Source: JBBDYH01 sp040901795
GTDB lineage: Bacteria; Planctomycetota; Planctomycetia; Pirellulales; JALHPA01
Direction of reading: 5' to 3'
Length of the DNA stretch: 11,137 nucleotides
Assembly (NCBI GenBank): GCA_040901795.1
Contig: JBBDYH010000170.1
Location: 1 to 11,137 of the forward strand
Positions 1-7,035 of the stretch are shown here, one piece after another. Position 1 is the first letter of the stretch, and each line of letters opens with the position of its first letter. The translations under genes were made by a program, and so were the position numbers. A model generated the notes under the pieces. That model was not told the origin of the DNA and searched no databases. It worked only from the letters and a program-made list of their open reading frames with translations.

Positions 1-317
1 GTATAGCCCACCCAAAACCAAGGAATGAGAAAAAACAGCAGCATCGCGGCCGGAAACGAAAACGCCACGATCGGATTCCACACGGCATATTGCACTCCCA
101 GGCGATAGCCGTCCTGGTTCACCCAATCGGTTGTCCTGACCCACAGCCAGAACAGGCCCAAATAGAGGCCCAGCTTCCAGATGCTGAAGTAGAAGCCGGG
201 TGCGCGATCACGGGAAAACGGCCCGCCGGCTCCCGCACCCCCTTGCGCCAGCGCGTCCCCCGCATCGAGCATGCAGATTAAAACCGCCGGCAGAAGCAGG
301 ATTGCGATACGGCGCAT
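1..317 (-). CDS. Membrane-anchored protein, probable GspE/PilB-like secretion ATPase N-terminus (partial)
   Basis: An open frame runs off the left edge of the window and gives 105 residues. It begins with a likely signal peptide (MRRIAILLL to about residue 24, ending ALAQ). A glycine-rich stretch follows, then two hydrophobic segments at about 46-60 (GLYLGLFWLWV) and 84-103 (FSFPAAMLLFFLIPWFWVGY). The start codon shares one base with the stop codon of the upstream pilT-like gene (TAATG), so translational coupling is likely. In planctomycetes a type II/IV secretion ATPase with a hydrophobic N-terminal region often sits beside a PilT-like gene. I infer that identity from position and general appearance; no ATPase motif lies inside the window. 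It could be some other membrane protein of the same operon. Confidence 0.5.
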   Translation of the reverse strand, partial: MRRIAILLLPAVLICMLDAGDALAQGGAGAGGPFSRDRAPGFYFSIWKLGLYLGLFWLWVRTTDWVNQDGYRLGVQYAVWNPIVAFSFPAAMLLFFLIPWFWVGY

Positions 318-1510
318 TACAGAATACCCGGCTGCGAGACCTCGATGCCTTTGAGCGCCATCTTCAGCGCTTCCACATTCGGGGCCACTTCAAACGCGAC
401 CTGCCGGTCAACCAGGTTTTTGTTCACCAGGTCGCGGAGGCTCATCGTGAAGTCCTGCATTCCCTCTCGGGCAGACATGCGGATCAGGTCGCCGAGCTTG
501 TCGTCTTTTTCCTCGAGGATCAGTTTCTTGGTCGTGCTGCTGAAGGTCATGATCTCGACCGTCGGCACGCGTCCCACGCCCGGTTTGATGCTCGGCAACA
601 GTTTTTGCGCCACGATGGCCCTCATGTTGAAGGCCATAGCGCTGCGCAACTGCGAGTGCATCTCGGTGGGAAACAGGTCGAGAATCCGCCCGATCGTCGA
701 GGGAGCGCTCGACGCGTGGATCGTCCCAAAGACCAGGTGCCCAGTCTCAGCGGCGTGAATGGCGGTCAGAAACGTTTCCTGGTCGCGCATCTCGCCGACC
801 AGCATCACGTCGGGGTCTTCGCGGACGGCGTGCTTCATGCCGATCTCAAAGTCCTTGACGTCGCTGCCGATTTCACGCTGGTTGATCAGGCACTTATCTT
901 CGCTAAACGTAAACTCGATCGGGTCTTCGAGCGTGAGAATGTGCTTGCGGTAATGCTGGTTGATGTAGTTTAGCATGCAGGCGATGGTCGTACTCTTTCC
1001 CGAGCCGGTGACGCCGGCCAAGAGCACCATCCCCTGATCGAATTTGCACAGCTCCTCAACGATCGGCGGCAGGTTCAGCCCGGCGAAGTCCGGAATGAAG
1101 TTGTTGACTCTGCGGGCGACCAGGCCGACGTGGCCGAGCTGCTGCAAGACGTTCACGCGGAACCGCCATTTGGTCCCGTCTACATCGACCACGTGGGCAA
1201 AATCGACGCCGCCGGTCTCGTCGAAGATCCGCTGCCGCCGTTCGTCGAACATCTCGAAGATCAGCCGGCACATCTCTTCGTCCTCGATCGTCGGCCGGTT
1301 GATCGGCCGCAGCGAGCCGCGGACGCGGACGTAAGGCGGCTTATCAACCTTGAGGTGCAAGTCGCTCCCCTCCAGCTTGACCAGCGCCCGGAAGAGCTTA
1401 TTGATCTCGTAGTCCTTCTTGTGGACGAACCGCGTGATTTCGTCGTGGAGGACCTTCTGCGCGCTACGTTCGACGATCTGTTCCGCTTCGCCGTTGGTTT
1501 GAATTTCCAT
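317..1510 (-). CDS. pilT: PilT-type retraction ATPase (T2SS/T4P ATPase family)
   Basis: A hexameric AAA-like ATPase of 397 residues that would power type IV pilus retraction or a related secretion machine at the inner cytoplasmic face. It has an N-terminal PAS-like domain (about 40-140, with SDLHLKVDKPPYVRVRG). The ATPase core has Walker A GVTGSGKST (166-174), an Asp box LTLEDPIEF (192-200), Walker B DVMLVGEMRD (234-243) and a His box TGHLVFGTIHASSA (256-269). The proteobacterial PilT C-terminal AIRNLIRE motif is not clearly present; LGDLIRMSAREG (339-350) occupies about that place. The start at 1510 is preceded by a purine-rich AAGGAACAGGAAC. The open frame extends further upstream, but only as a shadow of hisF. 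The gene lies 86 bases after hisF and overlaps the next gene by one base. The family is secure; the exact partner system is not, since planctomycete PilT-like proteins are often found without a full pilus cluster. Confidence 0.93.
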   Translation of the reverse strand: MEIQTNGEAEQIVERSAQKVLHDEITRFVHKKDYEINKLFRALVKLEGSDLHLKVDKPPYVRVRGSLRPINRPTIEDEEMCRLIFEMFDERRQRIFDETGGVDFAHVVDVDGTKWRFRVNVLQQLGHVGLVARRVNNFIPDFAGLNLPPIVEELCKFDQGMVLLAGVTGSGKSTTIACMLNYINQHYRKHILTLEDPIEFTFSEDKCLINQREIGSDVKDFEIGMKHAVREDPDVMLVGEMRDQETFLTAIHAAETGHLVFGTIHASSAPSTIGRILDLFPTEMHSQLRSAMAFNMRAIVAQKLLPSIKPGVGRVPTVEIMTFSSTTKKLILEEKDDKLGDLIRMSAREGMQDFTMSLRDLVNKNLVDRQVAFEVAPNVEALKMALKGIEVSQPGIL

Positions 1511-1596
1511 GTTCCTGTTCCTTGCCTCGTGCCACGCTCGACGAGGAGCGCTGTTTCTCTGCTCTACCTTTCTTTCTGTGCCTCGAACGGCCGCAA

Positions 1597-2385
1597 TCAT
1601 CCCGCACAAGCTGCCGCCGGCTCGCGCACCGGAATCCCCCGCTTGCGCATGGTCTCTTTCACTTCGGCGATCGTGAACTGGCCGAAATGAAAGATGCCCG
1701 CCGCCAGCGCCGCGTCGGCCTTGCCGATGAGTATCGCCTCGGCCAGGTGTTCGGGACGCCCGGCGCCGCCGCTGGCCACAACCGGGATCGACACCGCCTC
1801 GCTCACCGCCCGGGTCATCTCTAGATCGTAGCCGCTTTTGGTCCCATCCGCATCCATACTGGTGAGCACGATTTCGCCAGCGCCCAGCCGTGTCACCTCT
1901 CGCGCCCAGGACACCGCCTCCAGCCCAGTTGGCACGCGGCCGCCGTTGATGTGGACCTCCCAGACGGTGCCGCCATTCCGATCGACTCGCCGGGGGTCGA
2001 TGTTGACCACGATGCATTGGCTGCCGAACTTCCGGGCGGCCTGGCGGACGAAATCCGGGTTCTTGGGCGCCGCCGAATTGATTGAAACCTTGTCAGCGCC
2101 CGCCTTGAGCAAAGCGCGGATGTCTTCGAGCGTGCGGATGCCGCCCCCTACGGTCAATGGCATGAAGATCACTTCGGCGGTGCGGCGGACCACGTCGAGC
2201 ATGATCTCGCGCCCCTCGTGGCTGGCCGTGATGTCGAGGAACACCAGCTCATCGGCCCCTTCGGCCTCGTAGCGGCCGGCGACTTCGACCGGATCCCCGG
2301 CGTCCCGCAAATTGAGGAAGTTGGTCCCCTTCACGACGCGGCCGCGATCCACGTCGAGGCAGGGAATGACGCGCTTCGCGAGCAT
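1597..2385 (-). CDS. hisF: Imidazole glycerol phosphate synthase subunit HisF
   Basis: The cyclase subunit of imidazole glycerol phosphate synthase. With the glutaminase HisH it converts PRFAR plus ammonia into IGP and AICAR in histidine biosynthesis. The protein has 262 residues, close to the usual 250-260, and is a (beta/alpha)8 barrel throughout. The N-terminus MLAKRVIPCLDVDRGRVVKG is canonical and carries catalytic Asp11; the second catalytic aspartate is Asp130 in VVNIDPRRV. Phosphate-binding motifs are visible at LTVGGGIRT (78-86) and VVASGGAGRPEH (202-213). I chose the start at 2385 because it gives the family N-terminus; the frame is open 16 codons further upstream but adds nothing family-like. 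There is no clear Shine-Dalgarno sequence. No hisH, hisA or other his gene is visible, so hisF seems detached from a his operon here and heads a unit with pilT. Confidence 0.97.
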   Translation of the reverse strand: MLAKRVIPCLDVDRGRVVKGTNFLNLRDAGDPVEVAGRYEAEGADELVFLDITASHEGREIMLDVVRRTAEVIFMPLTVGGGIRTLEDIRALLKAGADKVSINSAAPKNPDFVRQAARKFGSQCIVVNIDPRRVDRNGGTVWEVHINGGRVPTGLEAVSWAREVTRLGAGEIVLTSMDADGTKSGYDLEMTRAVSEAVSIPVVASGGAGRPEHLAEAILIGKADAALAAGIFHFGQFTIAEVKETMRKRGIPVREPAAACAG

Positions 2386-2439
2386 GGGAAGGGGCCGCAG
2401 GACCGTGGGCACGACAAGATGCGAACCAAGCAAGACTAC

Positions 2440-2468
2440 ACTGTAAAGCGGCGGTCATAGGCGGTCAA
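2440..2468 (-). promoter_or_regulatory. Putative sigma70-like promoter for hisF-pilT
   Basis: On the minus strand TTGACC (2468-2463) is followed, after a 17-base spacer, by TACAGT (2445-2440). These match the consensus -35 box at 5 of 6 positions and the -10 box at 4 of 6. Transcription would begin near 2433, leaving a leader of roughly 48 bases before hisF. The spacing and location fit well, but the call rests on consensus matching only. Confidence 0.45.
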
Positions 2469-2515
2469 CTGGGTGGGCAGACGGCCCATTGTACGCCAAC
2501 AAATGCTGAACCGCC

Positions 2516-2545
2516 TTGGGCCGGCCGTGTCCGACGGAGTATGAT
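2516..2545 (+). promoter_or_regulatory. Weak putative promoter for the DUF433/DUF5615 pair
   Basis: TATGAT at 2540-2545 is a good -10 box (5 of 6). TTGGGC at 2516-2521, 18 bases upstream, matches only half of a -35 box. The site lies 28 bases before the DUF433 start codon, which has an AGGAA ribosome binding site. The -10 is the persuasive part. The divergent hisF promoter lies about 50 bases away. Confidence 0.3.
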
Positions 2546-2573
2546 TGAATAGCTCCAGTAAGCGAGGAACCCT

Positions 2574-2915
2574 ATGGCATCCGTCGTTACCTACCCCCAT
2601 ATCGAGAAGCCCGACGACAAACCCGCCCGGCTGGCGCGGATGCCTCGGATTAAGGTCTATCAGATTGTGATGGACTATCTCTATCACCATTGGACGCCCG
2701 AGGAAATGGTCGTGCATTACCCGCATTTGGAATTGGCGGAAGTGTACGCGGCGATGACGTACTACTTCGACCATCAAGAAGAGATCGCGTCAGAGATCAA
2801 AGCGACAAGCGAATTGGTCGAAAGGCTTCGGGCCGAGGCGGAAAAAAACCCGCCTCCTGTCCTGGAAAGACTTCGAGCGATAAAGCGCCAGCGGAACGAC
2901 GACCAGGTTTCGTAG
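2574..2915 (+). CDS. DUF433 domain protein, predicted antitoxin
   Basis: A 113-residue protein with a DUF433 (COG2442) domain at about 26-75. The recognisable stretch is RIKVYQIVMDYLYHHWTPEE followed by YPHLELAEVYAAMTYYFDHQEEI. The family is a small helix-turn-helix-like domain annotated as the antitoxin of type II toxin-antitoxin pairs with DUF5615 PIN-like nucleases. A charged, partly helical tail (76-113) follows, making the protein longer than the usual 75-85 residues; this tail may bind the toxin. The start is supported by AGGAA six bases upstream. The partner gene begins 7 bases after the stop, the tight spacing typical of such operons, although that partner is frameshifted here. The domain is clear; the antitoxin role is inferred from the family and the neighbour. 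Confidence 0.88.
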   Translation: MASVVTYPHIEKPDDKPARLARMPRIKVYQIVMDYLYHHWTPEEMVVHYPHLELAEVYAAMTYYFDHQEEIASEIKATSELVERLRAEAEKNPPPVLERLRAIKRQRNDDQVS

Positions 2916-2922
2916 GTGCGCC

Positions 2923-3263
2923 ATGCTGTCTCTCTACATGGATGTCCACGCCCATGGCACCGTCACGCGCGAACTTCGAGTCCGCGGTGTGGATGTGCTG
3001 ACGGTTCAAGAGGATCATCGGCGGAAGGCAGACGACGAGGAGCTTTTGGAGCGGGCGCGAGAGTTGAAGAGTTGGTCTTTACTCTAGACGATGACTTCCT
3101 GGTCTTGGCACGCGCCTGGCAGACGTCGATGAAGCCATTCACTGGAATTGCGTACGGAAAATATCAGCACTCGATTGGGGCCTACATCAATGATCTGGAA
3201 CTGATCGCAAAGGCGACGGAACTCGAGGAATGGGCGAACTCGATAATCTTCCTGCCGTTCTGA
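2923..3263 (+). pseudogene. DUF5615 PIN-like toxin, frameshifted
   Basis: Two reading frames together make one complete DUF5615 (COG4634) protein. The first begins at ATG 2923 (MLSLYMDVHAHGTVTREL) and runs to DDEELLERAREL, then meets a TAG at 3085-3087. The second frame picks up at about 3070 with LVFTLDDDFLVLARAW and ends at 3263 with DLELIAKATELEEWANSI. One base is missing near 3069-3074; restoring it gives 113 residues, the normal family length, with the expected N-terminal Asp and the DDDF acidic motif of the PIN-like nuclease fold. As written, only a 54-residue fragment lacking the second acidic cluster would be made, so the toxin should be inactive. The intact upstream antitoxin fits loss of the toxin. 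A sequencing error cannot be excluded. The product ends 27 bases from the convergent helicase stop. Confidence 0.85.
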
Positions 3264-3290
3264 GCTTATTGTTGTCCAGATCCCTGACCG

Positions 3291-5324
3291 TCATGCCGTA
3301 TACCGCTCCACCTTACGCTTACATTCCGGCAGTGACTCCAAGAACGTCCGCCCATACGGCTTAGTTCGCACGCGCGGGTCGAGGATCACCACCATGCCGC
3401 GGTCGCGCTTGGTGCGGATCAAGCGGCCGAAACCTTGCTTAAGCTTGAGCACCGACTCGGGGAGTTGATACTCCATAAACGGATTGCCGCCGCGAGCGCG
3501 GATCGCCTCCAGCCGCGCCTCCAAGAGCGGCTGATCGGGCACGCTGAACGGCAGCTTGGTAATGATCACGTTCTGGAGCGCATCGCCCGGCACGTCGACG
3601 CCTTGCCAGAAGCTGTCGGTGCCAAACAGCACGCTCCGCGGCGTTTCTTTGAACCGCTCGATCATTTGCGAGCGCGGCATGCCTTCAGCCTGCGAAAAGA
3701 TCGCCAGGCTATGTTGCGCCATCCAGGACGTAAGCTGTTCGACCGCGCGGCGCAGCGAATCGTAGCTGGTGAAGAGTACAAATGCATGGCCGTTGCTGCG
3801 TTCGACATAGCGGCGGATCATCGCCACGCAGGCGGCGTCGTAGGCCTGTTTCTCCGCTGGGTCCGGCATGCCGTCGAGCGTGATCAGCTCAACCTGCTCG
3901 CGGTAGTTGAACGGGCTCCCCAGCCGCAATCCATTCGCTTGCGTCAGCCCGACGCGCGACTTGAAGAAATCGAACGAGGCCTCGCGGCCGATCGATAACG
4001 TGGCGCTGGTCAAGACGACCGTCGGCACTTTTTCGAACAAGTGTTCGCGCAGCACCGGGCCGATGTCGATCGGCGCGGCGGCGAGCGACACCTTCGGACG
4101 ACCGCGGCGCGTCAACGACTTTTCGATCCAATAGACCGATCCCGGCATCTGCTGCTTGCGCCAGGTTTCGATCTCGGCAGCCAGCACCTGCAAGCGGTCG
4201 GCGGCCGAGGTGAAGTCCTGCTTTTCGTCCTCTTTGAGCGGGCTGCCGTACTTTCTCAGGAGTTTCGCCAGCTTATCAAGGGCGGGCGAGAGCAGGTTCT
4301 TGACGATCTCCGGCTCGCGGACGCGGCCGTTCGAGTTGCGTTGCCGTTCGAGCCAATGTTCCAGATCGCCAAACAGCTCCTCGGACCTGGTCCGGCACTC
4401 CATCACTACCTGCTGGGCATCGCCATGCCGGTAAGCTACGAGGAGACCACGGTTGGTGCGCTCGTTGTACAGCTTGTTGAGCAGGTACTCGATCTGGCCG
4501 CTGGTGACGCTCAACCCCAGATGATCGCCTGCGACTTGTTCGATCGTGTGCGCCTCATCGAAGATCACAATGTCGTGGTCGGGCAAGATGCTGGCCCCGA
4601 CGCGGCGCAACGCGAGGTCGCTAAAGTAGAGCGCGTGGTTGACCACGAGAATCTGAGCGTTGCTCACGCGCCGCCGCGCCATATAGTAAAAGCAATCCTT
4701 GTACGTGGGGCACTTGCGACCCATGCAATTGCTGCTGTCACTGCGGATTTCGTCCCAGACCTGCGGCAGCGGCCGAAAGGTCAGGCTCGATAACGACCCA
4801 TCGCCGGTCGTCTTGCTCCAGGCGACCAGGTCGCGAAGCTGCTCGATTTCACTCTCGTCGTAAAACAGGCTCCGCGCACGCTCGACGGCGCTATTCATCC
4901 GCCGCAGGCTAAGGTAATTGCCTCGGCCTTTGACGAGCACCGACGTGAACTCGACCGGCATGACCGCGCGCAACAGCGGCAGGTCCTTGGCGATCAGTTG
5001 CTCTTGCAGGCTGATCGTGTGCGTGCTGATGACGACGCGGCGGATGCCTTCGGCGTCTGCTTCGTCTTCGTCGGCCTTTGCGTTCTTGTCAAGTTTCGCG
5101 GCGGGCCGTGGAGCAGGCGTCTCGGCGGTGGCCAGGATTGCCGGCACCAGATAGGCAAAGCTCTTGCCGACACCGGTGCCTGCTTCGACCATCAAATGCC
5201 GCTTCTCGGCGATCGCTGCCGCCACGGCATCCGCCATGGCCAACTGCTCGCTGCGGCGCTCGTAGTGCGCGAGCCGAGCGGCAATTCGGCCTTCAGGACC
5301 CAGGATGTCGGTGGGAGAGAGCAT
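3291..5324 (-). CDS. DinG/XPD-like ATP-dependent DNA helicase
   Basis: A superfamily 2 helicase of the Rad3/XPD/DinG group, 677 residues, predicted to unwind DNA 5' to 3' and to help resolve damaged or structured substrates. Visible motifs are Walker A AGTGVGKS (48-55), motif Ia VVISTHTISLQEQL (97-110), the DEAH box VIFDEAHT (253-260), VVLTSATL (436-443), FGTDSFWQGVDVPG (567-580) and the motif VI region QGFGRLIRTKRDRG (630-643). A charged Lys/Asp/Glu insert (about 72-93) separates motifs I and Ia. Iron-sulfur ligands are present at C200, C205 and C211 (C-x4-C-x5-C, the DinG spacing). The position expected for the first ligand, in KGRGNYLSLRR, is Ser139. I chose ATG 5324 (MLSPTDILGPEGRIAARL); a TTG at 5366 would add 14 arginine-rich residues. 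No Shine-Dalgarno sequence is obvious at either. The secreted-protein gene ends 75 bases upstream on the same strand. Confidence 0.92.
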   Translation of the reverse strand: MLSPTDILGPEGRIAARLAHYERRSEQLAMADAVAAAIAEKRHLMVEAGTGVGKSFAYLVPAILATAETPAPRPAAKLDKNAKADEDEADAEGIRRVVISTHTISLQEQLIAKDLPLLRAVMPVEFTSVLVKGRGNYLSLRRMNSAVERARSLFYDESEIEQLRDLVAWSKTTGDGSLSSLTFRPLPQVWDEIRSDSSNCMGRKCPTYKDCFYYMARRRVSNAQILVVNHALYFSDLALRRVGASILPDHDIVIFDEAHTIEQVAGDHLGLSVTSGQIEYLLNKLYNERTNRGLLVAYRHGDAQQVVMECRTRSEELFGDLEHWLERQRNSNGRVREPEIVKNLLSPALDKLAKLLRKYGSPLKEDEKQDFTSAADRLQVLAAEIETWRKQQMPGSVYWIEKSLTRRGRPKVSLAAAPIDIGPVLREHLFEKVPTVVLTSATLSIGREASFDFFKSRVGLTQANGLRLGSPFNYREQVELITLDGMPDPAEKQAYDAACVAMIRRYVERSNGHAFVLFTSYDSLRRAVEQLTSWMAQHSLAIFSQAEGMPRSQMIERFKETPRSVLFGTDSFWQGVDVPGDALQNVIITKLPFSVPDQPLLEARLEAIRARGGNPFMEYQLPESVLKLKQGFGRLIRTKRDRGMVVILDPRVRTKPYGRTFLESLPECKRKVERYTA

Positions 5325-5399
5325 GAGTCGACGTCGTCTAACGGCACGCGATCTTGGTTCGTTCAACGTAGCAAGAAAGCCTCACCCTGGCGAGAACCG

Positions 5400-6007
5400 C
5401 TATTCCTTAACCACCGTCGTTTTGCCTGCCTTGACTTCGACCGCGCCCAGGTTCTTCAGGTCGGTGCCGGGGCCCACATTGATGTACGCATTGTATTTGC
5501 CGGGAAAAAGAGCCACGCGACGGTTGACGATCGGCGGGGTGGAAGCCAATCTTGTCTCTTTGCCCTGCTTGGGAACCCAAAACGTTCCTTTGCGTTTGCT
5601 CTCGACAACAAGGTCCCCTGTCAAGAGTATGGTCTTCTTGCCGGCTTCGACGTTCACTTTTCGCTCGGTGCGATTAACGACGACCACGTAAGCGCCCGGC
5701 GGTAAGTCCAGTGTGGAATCGAGAAGCGGCTCAGAACCTTTGAAAGCACGCTTGCCACCCTGGAGGACGTCGAACCAATTGCCGGGTTTCTTGCTGGCAC
5801 TCTTGACCTGCAACGCGCCGTGCGACTTGCTCTCATAGTCGACGACGCTGACTTCCTTTGGCTCGTCGGCCCCCTTTTGCTTCGGGCTCTCGGCAGCCTT
5901 TTGCGTCGAGGTCTTTGCAGGCGCTGGTTTGTCCTGACCCGCAAACGTTGCGTGGCCGATAGCCACTGTCAAAGGATCCATCCGCAAGCAGAAATTGACG
6001 TTTTCAT
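5400..6007 (-). CDS. Small secreted protein with duplicated domain; frame broken in signal peptide
   Basis: I do not recognise the family. The best start is ATG 6007, which has AAGGAG six bases upstream and begins MKTSISACGWIL. That frame stops at once at a TGA (5972-5970). Adding one T to the T run (plus-strand AAA, 5971-5973) joins it to the long frame and gives an ideal signal peptide, MKTSISACGWIL-LTVAIGHATFAG, in a 202-residue precursor. The mature part opens with a Pro/Ala/Lys-rich linker. It contains two similar units, each PG-Y followed by V-AGK-T: PPGAYVVVVNRTERKVNVEAGKK-T and FPGKYNAYINVG... VEVKAGKTT. As written, translation without the signal peptide could start only at 5981 or 6074, with no good ribosome site. 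The product would act in the periplasm or outside the cell. Its role is unknown. Confidence 0.7.
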
Positions 6008-6013
6008 GGAAAG

Positions 6014-6019
6014 CTCCTT
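6014..6019 (-). promoter_or_regulatory. Ribosome binding site of the secreted-protein gene
   Basis: AAGGAG on the minus strand lies six bases before ATG 6007. It is one of the few strong Shine-Dalgarno sites in the window. It favours 6007 over the in-frame alternatives, and so exposes the frame break in the signal peptide. Confidence 0.65.
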
Positions 6020-6148
6020 GGAATGGATATTCAAGTGCCTGAGCTGAGTTAACCGTAGATCGTTTGATTGTCACGTCACCTTAAGTGCCGCGTTCGATGC
6101 GCCGATTGTGCGCAGCGACATCGATAGGCGGCGCGGTCGGCAGCGCGG

Positions 6149-6154
6149 TATAAT
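6149..6154 (+). promoter_or_regulatory. Consensus -10 box before the nucleotidyltransferase-like gene
   Basis: A perfect TATAAT, 44 bases before ATG 6199. No convincing -35 box lies 16-18 bases upstream. If used, transcription would start near 6161, upstream of the longer start, which agrees with the N-terminal extension being translated. Confidence 0.4.
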
Positions 6155-6198
6155 GTATCGGGTTTGTTCTTGAGTTCCTCCGGTTGCGCGACTCGATT

Positions 6199-7014
6199 AT
6201 GGCCGGCCTCTCCGAATCAACTGGTCCCCGAGCGGCCGTGCCCGGCAATGCGGAGTTTTTTACGCCGGCCTATCTTGAACAGCGGCGCCGGGCGCTGGCG
6301 CAGTTGCCGGGGCCGGAAGGTATGGACGAGTTGGACCCGCGCGGTCCGGCCGGCCATGCTTATGCGATCGGCAAGAGCACCTGGCTGACGAGTGAGTTCC
6401 GCCGCCAACACCGAGAAGGCGCCATGGATATTACGCCTCAAGATGTCATCGATGCGCTCAATGCCGGCGGTGTGAAGGATTGGGTGCTGATGGGCTTGCA
6501 CGGCTATGTTGGCTATATGCCCGACCCGCGGGCTACGCAGGATGTGGACGTGATGGTGGGTTATAGTAGCCGCGCGCGGGCGAAGAAGGCCATTCTCGCA
6601 CGCTGGCCAGCGCTGATCGTTCGCGAGCTGTCGCAGGTGACGCGGTTTGCCGATCCGGCCGACGTGGACGCGGAAGGCAAGCCAAAGCAGGTGATCGATT
6701 TGATGCATCCTTGGTCGCCGTTTCAGGAATTGATCCTGAATGAATACGTAATCGTCGACAAAGCGACTCAGCATCGTTTGCCAACGCTGGAAGCCGCGCT
6801 CGTCTCGAAGTACGCGGCCATTATTTCGCAGTACCGCGATCGGGGAAAAAAAGAGTACGACGCCGGCGACTTCCGGCGTCTGGTCAAAACGAACTCGGAA
6901 CGCATTCGCGAGGACGATCTGCGGCGGCTGGCCAGGCTGGTGTGGGAAAACGGCGCTGACGAGATCATTCGCTTCATCGAACTCGCGATTGCAGAGCAGC
7001 CATTTCCGAGCTGA
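6199..7014 (+). CDS. Nucleotidyltransferase-like protein with N-terminal extension
   Basis: A 271-residue protein. Its second part, from about residue 76, resembles minimal nucleotidyltransferases. It has the G-HG turn in LMGLHGYVGYMPDPRATQ, the metal-binding pair D115/D117 in QDVDVMV, a possible third acidic residue D167 in QVIDLMHPW, and a helical C-terminal part with KYAAIISQYRDRGKKEYDAGDF. Relatives are often annotated as AbiEii- or MNT-like proteins, some in toxin-antitoxin systems, but no partner gene is visible. The first 75 residues (with LEQRRRALAQLPGPEGMDEL) match nothing I know. An alternative start is ATG 6424 (MDITPQDVIDAL), preceded by GAGAAGG and giving 196 residues. I prefer 6199 because codon third positions in the extension are GC-rich like those of real genes and the TATAAT lies upstream. 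The gene converges on the next with a 21-base gap. Confidence 0.72.
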   Translation: MAGLSESTGPRAAVPGNAEFFTPAYLEQRRRALAQLPGPEGMDELDPRGPAGHAYAIGKSTWLTSEFRRQHREGAMDITPQDVIDALNAGGVKDWVLMGLHGYVGYMPDPRATQDVDVMVGYSSRARAKKAILARWPALIVRELSQVTRFADPADVDAEGKPKQVIDLMHPWSPFQELILNEYVIVDKATQHRLPTLEAALVSKYAAIISQYRDRGKKEYDAGDFRRLVKTNSERIREDDLRRLARLVWENGADEIIRFIELAIAEQPFPS

Positions 7015-7035
7015 AAACGAACCAGCGTCGCCTCG

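Noticed and set aside
200..973. A 257-codon open frame opposite pilT
   Set aside because: Antisense to the ATPase core and rich in Arg/His/Asp as such shadows are; it does not resemble any family.
1525..1550. Short inverted repeats (CCTCGT/ACGAGG and CGCTC/GAGCG) in the hisF-pilT gap
   Set aside because: Stems of only five or six pairs that exclude each other and have no T run; too weak to call a terminator or leader structure.
1511..2017. Upstream extension of the pilT frame into hisF
   Set aside because: The extra residues are an out-of-frame reading of hisF, Arg/Gly-rich, and the purine-rich ribosome site lies at 1510.
2436..2777. A minus-strand open frame over the DUF433 gene and its promoter region
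   Set aside because: It overlaps the well-supported DUF433 domain and has no ribosome site or recognisable domain.
3060..3090. Programmed ribosomal frameshift in the DUF5615 gene
   Set aside because: A -1 shift would be needed, but no slippery heptamer and no obvious downstream structure are seen; a mutation or sequencing error is simpler.
4041..4793. A 250-codon open frame opposite the helicase
   Set aside because: Antisense shadow of a motif-complete helicase; no recognisable motif and no ribosome site.
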